From Blastopirellula marina (lineage in GTDB: Bacteria > Planctomycetota > Planctomycetia > Pirellulales > Pirellulaceae), in the NCBI RefSeq assembly GCF_002967765.1, contig NZ_PUHY01000010.1:248001-312000 (forward strand): 64,000 bases of DNA, in the 5' to 3' direction. The notes beneath the pieces are model-generated. The model searched no databases and was not told the DNA's origin. It saw only the letters and a program-made list of their open reading frames with translations. Made by a program: the position numbers and the translations under genes. Position 1 is the first letter of the stretch; each line of letters begins with the position of its first letter. Shown piece after piece: positions 19,101-28,518 of this stretch.

Positions 19101-22100
19101 CGTGAAAGTTTGACCATCGGCGATCTTATCGATCGCACCTGGCAGTTGGCCTTCGCTGATGCCGGTGAATGCCTGACCGGAATCGGTTGGGCTGGCAACC
19201 GGGATCAACTTGAAGTCCACTGCCTTCTCGTTGGTTACCGATACGCCTACTTCCAGCGGCGAGGTAGCCGAGAGCATTGCACCGGAAGTTTCCTGAGCGG
19301 TGAACTCGATGGTGAACGGCGAACGATCCTGATTGACACCGTAGTGTACAAAGACAATCGTTAGTTCGTCGGTCGTATTGTTATAGCTAATGCTGTTGAC
19401 GTAATCCAAAGCTTCGATGGCTGCCTTGTTGGCAATCGTCAGCGTCAGGTCGTCTCCTTCCGGATCGGTGAATTGACCGAGGAAGTTGTAAGTAGCATTG
19501 CTGTAGACCTTGGTGAAGAAGTCGTCCCCAACAGTACCAATTTCGGTCGCGGTCAGGTTGCTTTCATCAACGATCGGCAGGTCAAAGGCAGCTCCCGTCA
19601 GAACCGGTGCTTCGTTGATGTCGCCAATGGTGATGGTGAAGGTCTTGGAATCGGACAGCTGGTTCGAGCCTGGCGTTGGTCCGCCGTTGTCAGTGACTTG
19701 AACTTGCAGCGTATAAGAAGAAGCGGTCTCGAAGTCGAGTTGCGATGCATCGTCTACGGTGATGTTGCCGTTGGCATCGATGGCGAATACGCCTTGGCCG
19801 GTGCCGCCGGTGATCTGGAAGTTGAACGCGGTGTCACCAGCATCCGGATCGGCTACGGTTACCGTTCCTACGGCTGCCCCGTTGGCGGCATCTTCGCTGA
19901 CGCCGAATTCGAGCGGATTGTTGGTGATCGCAGGAGCTTCGTTAAGATCGTTGATCGTAACGGTGACCGAAAGATCGGTTTCGTTCGTCGCTTCATCGAT
20001 CGCAGTGACCGTGAAGGTGATCGACGAGTTCGCTTCAAAGTTGAGTGCGGCCCCATCAGCAATGGTGATTTCGCCGGTCGTCGCGTTGATTGCGAACGTT
20101 CCACTTGGATCGTCAATCGCGTAGGTTACGTTCTCACCTTCGGGATCGGTCGCGGATACGGTTTGTACCACGGTCACCCCAGCAGCGGTGTTCTCGTCTA
20201 GCGAGAAGTCGTAGTTGGCTTCGTCAAAGACAGCCGGTGGGTTCTTGAAGACGCGAATGGTCAACACGAATCCGCTGGTGAAGCCCAGGTCGGTATCTGA
20301 GTCGAGCGAACCGTCGCTGTAATCGTAAACCAACTCGAAGGTCATTTCGTCGGCAGTGAAATCAACCGCTTTCAAGCTGGTGATCGAACCGTCGCTGGCC
20401 AGAGCAAAGAATTCTTCGCCCGATGCACCGGTGGTTCGTTGCGAGTAGGCGATCGTGTCACCTTCAGGGTCGGTTGCCGTGAGCACCGAGGAGATGTTCC
20501 CCAGGTCAGTGATGTCGTCGGTACCTTCACCGTCGATCAGACTGTAACGGATGTCAAAGCTATCCGAAGGCGTGACATAGATCGGCAATTCGTTCTGCGG
20601 AACGATGTCGATGTTCAGGTCGCCGGTCACGGTGTTATTGGCTTCGCCGCTACCGTCGTTGGCCGTGATGGTCAGCGTGACGCTATCTGGATCAATACCT
20701 TCGGCGTCGAGCAAGGTCGGATCGACCACGGTGATGATGCCGGTATTCGGATCAATCGCGAAAGCACCAGAGATATCAACGCTGGTTCCCGTAACGACAG
20801 CTGCATCAAGCGTATAAGTCAGCGTGTCGCCGAGGTCAGCGTCAGCGAATGCGTTGCTGGCATCGTAAACCACGGTGCCTGCTTCAGTGCCGAAGGAAAC
20901 GCTAGGATCCTTGGCGACGTATTCGTCCAACGACAACGTACCAGGATCGGTGAACGTTGGCGTGTCGTTGCGATCCGCGACCGTGATGGTCAGCGACTGC
21001 GTGCTGAATCCACCTAGGGCATCGGTCACCACCAGATTGATCGTGAAAGTACCGTTGGTCGCACCGTGCAGGTTGACGTAGTTGTAGTTGAGGTTGGTCG
21101 GATCAGCGACAACAACCGTCGAGTTTCCGTTTACTTCGGCAATAGCGAAAAGAGCAGCCAGAGCCGTATCAGGATGCGTGACTGTCGAACCTACGGAGAA
21201 GACGAGAGGATTGTCACCTTCCAGGTCGGTTGCCGTCAGCACCAAGGTGCCGTCGATCGGATCACCATTGTCCAGGACAACGTCATCTGGCAGGTTTTCG
21301 TCGATATTGACAGAAGTGCCAGGGGCAGGCGAGGTGAACTCAGGTGGCGAGTTCTGAACGACCGTGAAAGTGACACTGATCGTCTTCGAGTCGATACCAT
21401 CCGACACGAGAACATTATTCAGAACGATGTCGAGTTCGCCGTCAGTCAGATCACCGAGAGTGATGGCCTGATCGAGAATGACGTTACCATTGGAATCCAC
21501 ATGGAAGAAGGCATTACCGCTGGTATCGGTGTAGGTCAGCGTCTGCATTTCTGGATCGACCAGACCCAAGACTTTAACTGTGTCCCCTTCTTCCGATACT
21601 TCATCGACCAAAGCTAAACGTACTAGGCCCAGGTCGAGCGTATCGCCTGGTACCGTCGGCAGTTCGTTGACATTGGTCAGGTTGATCGTGACGGTGGTGT
21701 TGGTCGTCTTCTGCGTGCCAACTTCACCAGCCCCATCGCCATCGAGGTTGTCGGTGACGGTGACATTCAACGTGAAGGTGTTGGTCCCTTCGAAGTCGAA
21801 TACGGAATTGTCGGTGACCGTGATTTCGCCGGTCGATGGATCGATAGCGAAGTAGCTCGCTCCACTGCCACCACTAATACCGAAGGTCAAATCGCCAGGA
21901 GCACTGTCGTCGGCGTCAACGTCAGTTGCCGAAACGGTTCCGACCGAATCGTTAACCGCCGCGTCTTCCGGCAGCGAGAACGAAATTGGTTCGCCAACAA
22001 ATTCAGGAGCTTCGTTTGCATCCAGAACGTTGATCGTGACCGTGGTGGTAATCGTCGATGCCGAACCAACTTCGCCAGCACCGTCACCATCCAAGTTGTC

Positions 22101-24716
22101 GGTGACGGTCACGTTCAGCGTGTAAGAAGTCGTCGTCTCGAAGTCTAGTGTCGCGGCCCCGAGAGCAGTCACAGTGACTTGGCCGGTGGTCGGATCGATC
22201 GCGAACAGGCCGTCGCCCGTTCCGCCAGCGGACAGACCGAATGTTAAATCGCCAGACATCGAATCGTCGGCGTCGACATCGGTCGCACTAATCGTACCGA
22301 CCACCCCATTTTCGCCAGCATCTTCGGCGACGTCTAAGGTGATTGGCTCGCCAACGAATTCAGGATCCTCGTTGACGTCGATCAGATTGATCGTGATCGT
22401 TTTGGTGACCGTGTTGACCGCGCCAACTTCGCTGGCACTCAAATTGTCAGTCAGCGTGACGTCCAGCGTGTAGCTGTCCGTCGTTTCGAAGTCGAGGACG
22501 GCACCGCTGGCTACCGTGATGGCACCGGTGGCGGTGTTAATCTCGAACAAGCCGTCCCCCGTTCCGCCGCTGATACCATAGGTCAGTGAGGTATCGTCGG
22601 CATCAACGTCCGAACCGGTTACGGTGCCAACGCTGGTTGCAGCTGCCGAATTCTCCTCGACGCTGAACGTGTAGTCGGCTTGATCGAATGTCGGAGCTTC
22701 GTTGACGTCGTTCAGATTGATCGTCACCGACTGCGTGGTCACGAGACCTTCGCCACCAGCACCGTCGCCGTAGCTATCGGTAACTTGAATAGTGAGCGAG
22801 AAAGAAGTGATGTCTTCGTAGTCCAGCAGACTCGAATCAGCGACCGTAATCACACCGGTGGCCGGATCGATTGCAAATGCACCTTCGTAACCTGCATCGA
22901 TGCCGCTGATCGCGTAGGTCAGAACATCGCCGGTATCGTTGCCGCTGGCCGAAACCGAACCGACGGTGCTACCGTTGGCACTGTTCTCATCTACCGAGAA
23001 AATTTGACCTGCATCGATCGAGGGAGCCGTGTTGCGATAAACAACAAAGACAGCCGAGGTTTGATTGCCAGCGGCGTCGGTGGCGACGAAGGTGAAGTTG
23101 TTGATATCGAAGTCGAGATCAACATTGTCCGACAGCGTGAAGCTGAAGTTCCCGGAACCGTCGGCAGTGGTCGTTGCGACAACGGCCGAGTTCAAATCGC
23201 GGAGTTCGACAACCGCATTCGCTTCCGAAGTACCCGTGAAGGTCGCTTGGCTTTGATCGGTCAGATTCGGGTGCGTAGTAGCATTGGACAGCACCAGATT
23301 GCTGAAGACCGCAGGATTGACCGTGTCGATCGTAATTACCAAGGCGGTCGAAATCGTGCTGGTGTTGCCCGCAGCGTCGGTCGCAGTAGCACTGATTGCG
23401 TGATTGCCTTCTGCCAAGCCAACCGTTGGAGTGATCGTGGCGACGCCCGAAGCGTTTGCCACGACAGTGCCCAGAACGCCAGCAATGCTCGAACTGAACG
23501 TAACCCGAGTCCCCGCTTCGGCAGTGACCGAGATGGTTGGCGTGGTATCGTTGGTGATGTTGTCTGTGGACGAGACACCGCTATCACTAGCTGCTGCTAG
23601 ATCAACTGCGGTTGGAGCGGCTGGCGCGGTGGTATCAAACTCGAATACCAACGAGAACGGGGTAACACTGGTGTTGCCCAGTTCGTCTTCGGTCACGATG
23701 GTCAGCGTGTGCGAACCCGTATCGACAACCGACGAACCCAACAGGGCGTCCAGGTCCGCGATACTCAGGCCGAAGCTGATTTGGTTTTCACCAACAGTCA
23801 ACGCGTTGATGTTTGGATTAGCCACCAGGTCGATCGAGGTCGGCTGGCCATCGATCGTCACGACCGCACTGGTGATTCGGCTGAAGTCGGTCACGGTACC
23901 GATGATAGCACTGTTGTTGCCAGCACCGTCGATATCGTTGGTGATGTTGTCGGTAGCTGAAATCCCGGTGTCGACAGCAACGCTGGCCGTAACCGCAGGA
24001 GCTTCGTTGTCACCGATCAAGTCGATAACGCATACCGGCTGGCCCATGGCCGAGTTAACGTACTCAAGCTCGAAGCCTTCAACGATCCCGTTGAAGTTCG
24101 CGTCGAAGCCAGCATCGTACTGCGACTCGTTGAAGTTGATTCCCCAGACCGTTTGGAAGTAGGCAGCCGTGTTGTGATTGCCAGCACCGCGTGCCTGCAG
24201 TTCAGCAGCTACCGCTTCGTAGTATTCCTGCTCGGTCACCATCTTGTCGGCGTCGGTCGAACCGAACTGCATGATCTCGGCGATGAACCCACCGGCCCCC
24301 GAGCCACCAACCTGAATGGTGAAGTTATCACCCGGATTGACCTCAAACAGCACGTAGCTGTCGGTCGTGCCGTTGACATCCGCCATCGCTTGCAGCAGCG
24401 GCACATGGTTGGCCGAGTTGGTGCGGTCGGTGTCCTGGACAAAGACTAGTGGTACATCTGGGTTCAGATCCCCACTGGTTCCCTTGATCCGCAGGGCGAC
24501 GATTGCGCTTCCCGACGAAGAGTCGACTTCCAACTGGAGGTCACGCGTTTCTCCCGCGGATCCAATTTCCAGGTTGTCGACGAAGTCGAGCGTATTCGCG
24601 GCGAGCAAATCGCGGATTTCTAAAGATTCCAATCGCATTGCTCGAGTGCCGCGGACGGATTTACGCGACTTCTTAGGAGCGATCAGATTATCACGAACGG
24701 AATTAGTGTTCTTCAT
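16110..24716 (-). CDS. Giant secreted protein: Ig/cadherin repeats, cohesin-like, dockerin, zinc-peptidase-like
   Basis: A 2868-residue surface or secreted protein. After a basic start (RKSVRGTR) comes LESLEIRDLLAA, the LEPR-XLL-type N-terminal motif of large planctomycete proteins; there is no hydrophobic signal peptide. Order: an EF-hand-like DANFNGIVEGFE near 200; Ig-like repeats 230-560; about eleven cadherin-like repeats 560-1830 with NxAPxF borders and acidic DxDxDD motifs; a cohesin-like region near 1840-2010; a beta-rich stretch; a second cohesin-like module (EWDSLWVEVWG) 2310-2450; dockerin EF-hands (DINNDGTIGLADF, DFDNNGTVGLGDF) 2470-2515; a metallopeptidase-like domain with HELGH at 2642. 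The tail is acidic, with DDLFADW. ATG 24716 is preferred over TTG 24728. Calcium-dependent adhesion or matrix assembly is likely by family, not shown. Confidence 0.93.
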   Translation of the reverse strand: MKNTNSVRDNLIAPKKSRKSVRGTRAMRLESLEIRDLLAANTLDFVDNLEIGSAGETRDLQLEVDSSSGSAIVALRIKGTSGDLNPDVPLVFVQDTDRTNSANHVPLLQAMADVNGTTDSYVLFEVNPGDNFTIQVGGSGAGGFIAEIMQFGSTDADKMVTEQEYYEAVAAELQARGAGNHNTAAYFQTVWGINFNESQYDAGFDANFNGIVEGFELEYVNSAMGQPVCVIDLIGDNEAPAVTASVAVDTGISATDNITNDIDGAGNNSAIIGTVTDFSRITSAVVTIDGQPTSIDLVANPNINALTVGENQISFGLSIADLDALLGSSVVDTGSHTLTIVTEDELGNTSVTPFSLVFEFDTTAPAAPTAVDLAAASDSGVSSTDNITNDTTPTISVTAEAGTRVTFSSSIAGVLGTVVANASGVATITPTVGLAEGNHAISATATDAAGNTSTISTALVITIDTVNPAVFSNLVLSNATTHPNLTDQSQATFTGTSEANAVVELRDLNSAVVATTTADGSGNFSFTLSDNVDLDFDINNFTFVATDAAGNQTSAVFVVYRNTAPSIDAGQIFSVDENSANGSTVGSVSASGNDTGDVLTYAISGIDAGYEGAFAIDPATGVITVADSSLLDYEDITSFSLTIQVTDSYGDGAGGEGLVTTQSVTINLNDVNEAPTFDQADYTFSVEENSAAATSVGTVTGSDVDADDTSLTYGISGGTGDGLFEINTATGAITVASGAVLDFETTDSYTLDVTLTDNLSASEVGAVNTVTKTITINLIDVNEDPEFVGEPITLDVAEDAGENGVVGTISATDVDADDSMSGDLTFGLSAGGTGDGLFAIDPTTGQVTVTALGAATLDFETTTSYTLNVTVTDNLDGDGAGEVGSASTITTTVTINVLDANEAPEFVGEPISFSLPEDAAVNDSVGTVSATDVDADDSAPGDLTFGISGGSGASYFAIDPSTGEITVTDNSVFDFEGTNTFTLNVTVTDNLDGDGAGEVGTQKTTNTTVTINLTNVNELPTVPGDTLDLGLVRLALVDEVSEEGDTVKVLGLVDPEMQTLTYTDTSGNAFFHVDSNGNVILDQAITLGDLTDGELDIVLNNVLVSDGIDSKTISVTFTVVQNSPPEFTSPAPGTSVNIDENLPDDVVLDNGDPIDGTLVLTATDLEGDNPLVFSVGSTVTHPDTALAALFAIAEVNGNSTVVVADPTNLNYNYVNLHGATNGTFTINLVVTDALGGFSTQSLTITVADRNDTPTFTDPGTLSLDEYVAKDPSVSFGTEAGTVVYDASNAFADADLGDTLTYTLDAAVVTGTSVDISGAFAIDPNTGIITVVDPTLLDAEGIDPDSVTLTITANDGSGEANNTVTGDLNIDIVPQNELPIYVTPSDSFDIRYSLIDGEGTDDITDLGNISSVLTATDPEGDTIAYSQRTTGASGEEFFALASDGSITSLKAVDFTADEMTFELVYDYSDGSLDSDTDLGFTSGFVLTIRVFKNPPAVFDEANYDFSLDENTAAGVTVVQTVSATDPEGENVTYAIDDPSGTFAINATTGEITIADGAALNFEANSSITFTVTAIDEATNETDLSVTVTINDLNEAPAITNNPLEFGVSEDAANGAAVGTVTVADPDAGDTAFNFQITGGTGQGVFAIDANGNITVDDASQLDFETASSYTLQVQVTDNGGPTPGSNQLSDSKTFTITIGDINEAPVLTGAAFDLPIVDESNLTATEIGTVGDDFFTKVYSNATYNFLGQFTDPEGDDLTLTIANKAAIEALDYVNSISYNNTTDELTIVFVHYGVNQDRSPFTIEFTAQETSGAMLSATSPLEVGVSVTNEKAVDFKLIPVASPTDSGQAFTGISEGQLPGAIDKIADGQTFTIEIWGTTLVGQEDVTAGNAWIEGFATVTLALVFDTSLVTTTAGNVVAPLKLGGSETVPIDVNPTTGEISNFNAFFGFDDLPAGVDSEGYNGEYVRLGYVTLTALDGVSTSGMSVSDLLSIDFGNAETSIVPNAADASEVSPAPAQGQPVPRAGDIQQDVFDAQVTVESPAVEVVDATAFTISSADSLASLLVGTNGSTIDGNQVAAQLAGSNSTSVTGTVFVVFNGDAANPTSMEIIGSELIFSDSGSYRPGEPASAGGTPNTTTGSAANMGITSSDGSGTTTNVALRDTVLRIAGTSTINLTGNASSGGATFNSQGVGINIGTGFADVNQQVVVGNNTFNNPDRESLAGKSLGSNGAENSMLVGDGVGGFTLTLDLSRILLDEVLQIGTTAVDFNLLLNATIVAEVNGGANLSGSVFKQDNQPLEDGSGVFVTVNKGRTQLDASGQVTELPESAQWASEWDSLWVEVWGNTADALGIYGGSLDLSYNTDLYTATAIEYAPSMSLNRTGTIDAEGGKIVGLGSGTEMDSLGKGAFVLLGRVKLESLPTNGIDVALDEYHSESLGLVAENASLGLTGVGTTEVASDVADLDVWGVAYDINNDGTIGLADFTQFVQAFGKSSLQSSDALVAALDFDNNGTVGLGDFSFFVQNFGKGKTDAASIAYPETFTQSWVGRKIELDGPDSLQDVFDEALTDWQEALGLENPIDVKLVVTDYGDAQLGEAQLLAVDENGLPSYGILTLDDDGAGLGWSSDLVGGPAEGQYDLYTVILHELGHLYGFMAHYSGFADNIVTDYSGGKLFMGADFVATLDDYGFHLDETDNPGDVMNDTLDPGVRKTISSLDVQILQTAYASATSSSFVSSGTAALHTEALHAELTTEMIVNDAPTSIVSDTPISFVYDKVVDVESVSGRTGYESLIAPAVFDELVRNGIRVSTSSSSEVQQQMDEIDSAVAAFMGEDEALLVADSIDDVPSYSTEDESTNVDDLFADWDLESDLEG

Positions 24717-25528
24717 GCTTTGCACCAACGGCCAGTCTATGTTCCCGGGGAATGGTCGGTTTGCAGTTCAGTGTGGGGAGCGAGTTTGAGAAGACTAGGA
24801 AAGTGAGGAGGGCCCAGCCCTTTGACTCTGTTAAATCTGAACAGACACTCCACCTGGGTTAGAGAGGAGTGGTCGGTTCAGGTAGTTCCATTAAAATCAG
24901 GGGTTGTGCCAAATTCAACGAATTACCAGAGCCTTCGTTTCCTATTCTCGCCATTCTACCCAGATGTCGCCGAAAACTTGAGCTAACCCTTACATCCGTC
25001 GCGACTTACGGCGAGGGCACTTTTAGAAAAATATCTCTAAACAACTTCCACGATTGCACTTACGCCAACCGCATCTCTGCCAGCCCAATATTACCGGTGA
25101 TTGTCCCCCCATAAGAGCAGATAGCGGGACATAACATCTCTACTGATTGTGCCGGGTTAAATCGCGCAAGGAGGGACAGGAAGGTAACGGCGACCCGCAA
25201 GGTTTGCCCCTTCCGATTAGGTCTCTCGTCTTCCCTCAGAGTTCCCAGGCGGGCAACTCGCTAGATAGCAGTTACGTCATGGCATTTCAAAATAGATAAG
25301 CACGGCAATATTTTCCGGTTCTGTTGCACTAAACCAAGTGATATCCGGCACTTCCGTCAAACTTTTAGTAGCTCTGAAACCGAATCCAATACGGAAAACG
25401 TGATTGTTCGTTGAGACGAGACCATTAGGTCAGGTGCCTGCGGACCATTACCACCGGAACTCAATCAAGTTGTACTTACCCTGCCGCACACCTCTCGGGG
25501 AACGGCTCGAGTACAAGGAATGGGACTT
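24717..25528. other. Intergenic, about 810 bp, divergent
   Basis: This separates the giant minus-strand gene from the porin-like gene on the plus strand. A plus frame over 24869-25114 has no coding character. I see no RNA gene or long repeat. Long leaders are plausible for both strongly surface-associated neighbours. AAGGA at 25515-25519 is the ribosome site of the porin. Confidence 0.5.
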
Positions 25529-26884
25529 ATGCTCCGTCGACTGACGACTGCAACCTTGGCAATGAGCGGCCTTTTGGCAAGCTTCAATGCGACCCTGCTT
25601 AACGCCCAGGAAATGGTCACTGAAGACCCGGCCGCCGCATCGTGGTATGCCGAGCAGGTTCACTACGAAACCGCCTTCACTGACGAGGCCGGCCAGGCTG
25701 TCGACATTGAAATGGCGAATTGCAGTTCCTGTCAGACTGGAACCTGTAACTCTTGCTTCGATAGTTGCTGCAAGGGAAGCTGGTTTGTCGATGGCTGGTT
25801 AGACCAGGGATATACGGCAAACACCGACCATCCCATCAGCAATTTCAACGGCCCACTCGGCTTCAATGATCGCGCGGACGACTACCAGATGAACCAGCTG
25901 TATCTGTCGTTTGGCAAGAATATTGCCGACGATTGCTGCGGATGGGATTTCGGCGGTCGCGTTGACGTGCTGTACGGGTCGGACTACTTCTTCTTGGAAT
26001 CGAACGGTCTGGAACGTCACGGCGACGGTACCCGTCACTGGAATGGAACCGGTCCACGACAGAACAACACCCGTGCGTTATACGGTTTGGCTTTACCCCA
26101 GGCATACGCCGAAGCATTCATCCCGGTCGGTTCGGGCGTGAAGGTGAAGATGGGGCACTTCTACTCCTTAATGGGGTATGAATCAGCCATGGCCCCTGAG
26201 AACTTCTTTTACTCCCACAGCTACACCTATGTGTACGGCAACCCCAAGACGAACACAGGCTTCCTGGCTTCTTACAGCCCAACTACCTGCTTCACCCTGC
26301 AGGCGGGTATGACCAACGGCTGGGACAACTTCGAGAACATTAACGGTGCTTATGGTGTCACCCTTGGTGCCCAGTGGAGCAACGGTGTTTCCAGCTTGTC
26401 GTACGCCATGCACAACGGTAGCGAAGACCCAACCGGTGACCAAAACCGTTACAGCCATACGATTGTCTACACCCGCCAGCTAAACTCGCGTTGGAATTAC
26501 ACCTTCGAGCATGACTTCGGCGTGCAGAAGGACGCGTTCCTCGACTCATCGTTCGCGGCCGACAACGCGTTTTACTACAGCTTCACGAACTACCTGTATT
26601 ACCAATGGTCGAACGAACTTTCATTCGGCGGTCGGTTCGAGTGGTTCTGCGATGAAGATAACTGGCGAATTCAACAAGTGCCGATCGAAGCGTTCTATAC
26701 CGGTCGCAACTACTACGACATCACGTTGGGTGCCAACTGGCGGCCATGCGATCACGTGCTCGTGCGTCCTGAAGTACGTTACGACTGGTCTGACTTGAAT
26801 CCGCTTGGCACGACGGGTGTCTTCAACGACTTCACCAAGGACGACATGTATACGTTCGCCCTCGATGTGGTGTTGTTCTTCTAA
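25529..26884 (+). CDS. BBP2-type outer-membrane beta-barrel porin (copy 1)
   Basis: A 451-residue protein. Signal peptide residues about 1-27 (LNAQ cleavage region). A Cys-rich segment follows (C65, C68, C73, C76, C80, C81) just before the barrel start WFVDGWLDQGYTAN. The barrel has alternating strands with aromatic girdles and conserved GYESAMAPENFFYSHSY and GRFEWFCDEDNW motifs, ending in an aromatic ALDVVLFF strand suited to BAM recognition. This matches the putative OmpL-like porin family (BBP2). ATG 25529 is chosen because AAGGA is nine bases away; ATG 25520 directly abuts that site. A paralogue follows at 27066. Confidence 0.9.
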   Translation: MLRRLTTATLAMSGLLASFNATLLNAQEMVTEDPAAASWYAEQVHYETAFTDEAGQAVDIEMANCSSCQTGTCNSCFDSCCKGSWFVDGWLDQGYTANTDHPISNFNGPLGFNDRADDYQMNQLYLSFGKNIADDCCGWDFGGRVDVLYGSDYFFLESNGLERHGDGTRHWNGTGPRQNNTRALYGLALPQAYAEAFIPVGSGVKVKMGHFYSLMGYESAMAPENFFYSHSYTYVYGNPKTNTGFLASYSPTTCFTLQAGMTNGWDNFENINGAYGVTLGAQWSNGVSSLSYAMHNGSEDPTGDQNRYSHTIVYTRQLNSRWNYTFEHDFGVQKDAFLDSSFAADNAFYYSFTNYLYYQWSNELSFGGRFEWFCDEDNWRIQQVPIEAFYTGRNYYDITLGANWRPCDHVLVRPEVRYDWSDLNPLGTTGVFNDFTKDDMYTFALDVVLFF

Positions 26885-26915
26885 TCGTGGGAGCAGGCTC
26901 GCCCGCACTGCTATC

Positions 26916-26946
26916 ATTCCGCCGCTATCAACCGTAGCGGCGGAAT
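26916..26946. other. Strong hairpin between the two porin genes
   Basis: A perfect 12-bp stem (attccgccgcta at 26916-26927 with 26935-26946) and a seven-base loop lie 31 bases past the first porin stop. No T-run follows on the plus strand, so it is not a classical terminator. It may protect the upstream mRNA end or attenuate read-through into the second porin. Confidence 0.65.
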
Positions 26947-27065
26947 CGCGCAAATCCAAATAATTGGAATCAACCCACCCGGACGGAATGACCGATACGA
27001 TTCATACGATTTCGTAGAATCGCCCCCCAAGGTTTGCGCGGGACCGCAACCGGCAGAAATAGATC

Positions 27066-28478
27066 ATGAAGCAACTAAAACTCACCCATGTCTTGGCATG
27101 GTCCGTCGTATTGGGATGCCTAAACGGTTCGACTTTGCTGGCCCAGACAGGCAAACCTGTCCGCGTGGTTCGAGCCGGATCCGTGGCACAACCCACGACA
27201 ACACCGGAAGTGGTACCTACGTCGGCCCTGACGGAAGTGCCACTTACCGAGACCTACAGCCCGACTTCGCTCACCTCCGAAGCAATGGCCTACGAACAAG
27301 CTGACTGCCCAACTTGCAGCACTTGCTTCGACGACGTTTGTTGCTCACAGTGGTTCTTCAATGGGTGGCTGGAACAAGGCTTCACTGGCAATCCCAACTC
27401 AGATGGGGGCGCAAACGGACCGGCCGGGACCAATGGTCCTTTGATCTTCAACGATCAAGCCAACGAGTACATGCTCAACCAGCTTTACCTCAGCGTCGGT
27501 CGCAAGGTAAACCGCGATGGATGTAGCTGGGACATTGGTGGTCGCGTCGACGTGCTGTTCGGTACGGACTACTACTTTGTACAAGCCACCGGCCTGGAAA
27601 CGCGAGACGACAACTCGCAGCATTGGAATAGCGGCAACGGTCCGCGTAACGCTGGCAATGCTGGCCTGTACGGCCTTGCTTTGCCACAGTTCTATGTGGA
27701 AGCGAACGTTCCGTGGGGCAATGGATTGAACCTGAAAGCAGGTCATTTCTATACCATCATGGGCTACGAGTCGGTCATGGCTCCTGAGAACTTCTTCTAC
27801 TCGCACTCGTACATGATGCAGTACGGCGAGCCGTTCACGCATACCGGCATGTTGGCCAGCTACGAAACTTCGCCATGCATGACCTGGTACGGCGGGATTG
27901 TCCGCGGTTGGAATACGTTCGAGCAACCCAACGGACAAGTCAGCTTCCTAGGTGGCTTCCGCTGGGTCAGCCCGCATGAAGCGACGAAGCTGAACTTTAG
28001 CATCATTACCGGCAGCGAAGATCCAACCGGTAACAATAATCGCACGACCTACAGCTTGGTCTTCCAACAGCAGATCAACCAGTGCTGGACTTATGTCCTG
28101 GAGCACAATCTTGGCACGGAAGAAAATGCCCGCCTGACCACTTCCAATACCCTGGCCCAGGCCAACTGGTTCGGTGTGTCGAACTACCTGTACTACACCG
28201 TTGATTCCTGCCTGGATGTCGGAGCTCGCTTCGAGTGGTTTGGCGATCCCGATAACGCTCGCGTGTTCGGTTTGTCGAACGACAATCTGGTTAGTGGTGG
28301 GAACTACTACGAGCTGACCTTCGGTGCCAACTACCATCCCACCAGCTGGTTCGTTCTGCGTCCAGAACTGCGATACGACTGGAGCGACCTGTCAGCTCCC
28401 GGCATCACAGGTGCCTACAACAACGGCACCTCTAAAGATCAGTTCACGATCGGTTTCGACTTGATCACGGTGTTTTAG
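27066..28478 (+). CDS. BBP2-type outer-membrane beta-barrel porin (copy 2)
   Basis: A 470-residue paralogue of the preceding gene. Signal peptide about 1-27 (STLLAQ). Then a Pro/Thr-rich linker, a Cys-rich segment (C81, C84, C87, C92, C93) and the barrel start WFFNGWLEQGFTGNP. It shares with copy 1 the GGRVDVLFGTDYY, GYESVMAPENFFYSHSY and ARFEWFGDPDN segments, and a terminal aromatic strand (TIGFDLITVF). Probable passive or selective channel of the outer membrane. The gap to copy 1 is 181 bases; it may have its own promoter. The gene converges on the thioredoxin/cyclophilin fusion. Confidence 0.9.
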   Translation: MKQLKLTHVLAWSVVLGCLNGSTLLAQTGKPVRVVRAGSVAQPTTTPEVVPTSALTEVPLTETYSPTSLTSEAMAYEQADCPTCSTCFDDVCCSQWFFNGWLEQGFTGNPNSDGGANGPAGTNGPLIFNDQANEYMLNQLYLSVGRKVNRDGCSWDIGGRVDVLFGTDYYFVQATGLETRDDNSQHWNSGNGPRNAGNAGLYGLALPQFYVEANVPWGNGLNLKAGHFYTIMGYESVMAPENFFYSHSYMMQYGEPFTHTGMLASYETSPCMTWYGGIVRGWNTFEQPNGQVSFLGGFRWVSPHEATKLNFSIITGSEDPTGNNNRTTYSLVFQQQINQCWTYVLEHNLGTEENARLTTSNTLAQANWFGVSNYLYYTVDSCLDVGARFEWFGDPDNARVFGLSNDNLVSGGNYYELTFGANYHPTSWFVLRPELRYDWSDLSAPGITGAYNNGTSKDQFTIGFDLITVF

Positions 28479-28518
28479 TTCACAACGTACTAATTCACAT
28501 CGTGATCAGCATCCGTCG

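Noticed and set aside
22680-23600. Plus-strand frame opposite the cadherin giant
   Set aside because: Antisense shadow of the cadherin region, rich in Arg and Val as expected from complementary codons.
24869-25114. 81-codon frame in the long intergenic region
   Set aside because: No ribosome site, no motif and poor amino-acid composition; treated as non-coding.
25448-25663. Minus-strand frame over the start of the first porin
   Set aside because: It overlaps a clear signal peptide on the plus strand and has no homology features.
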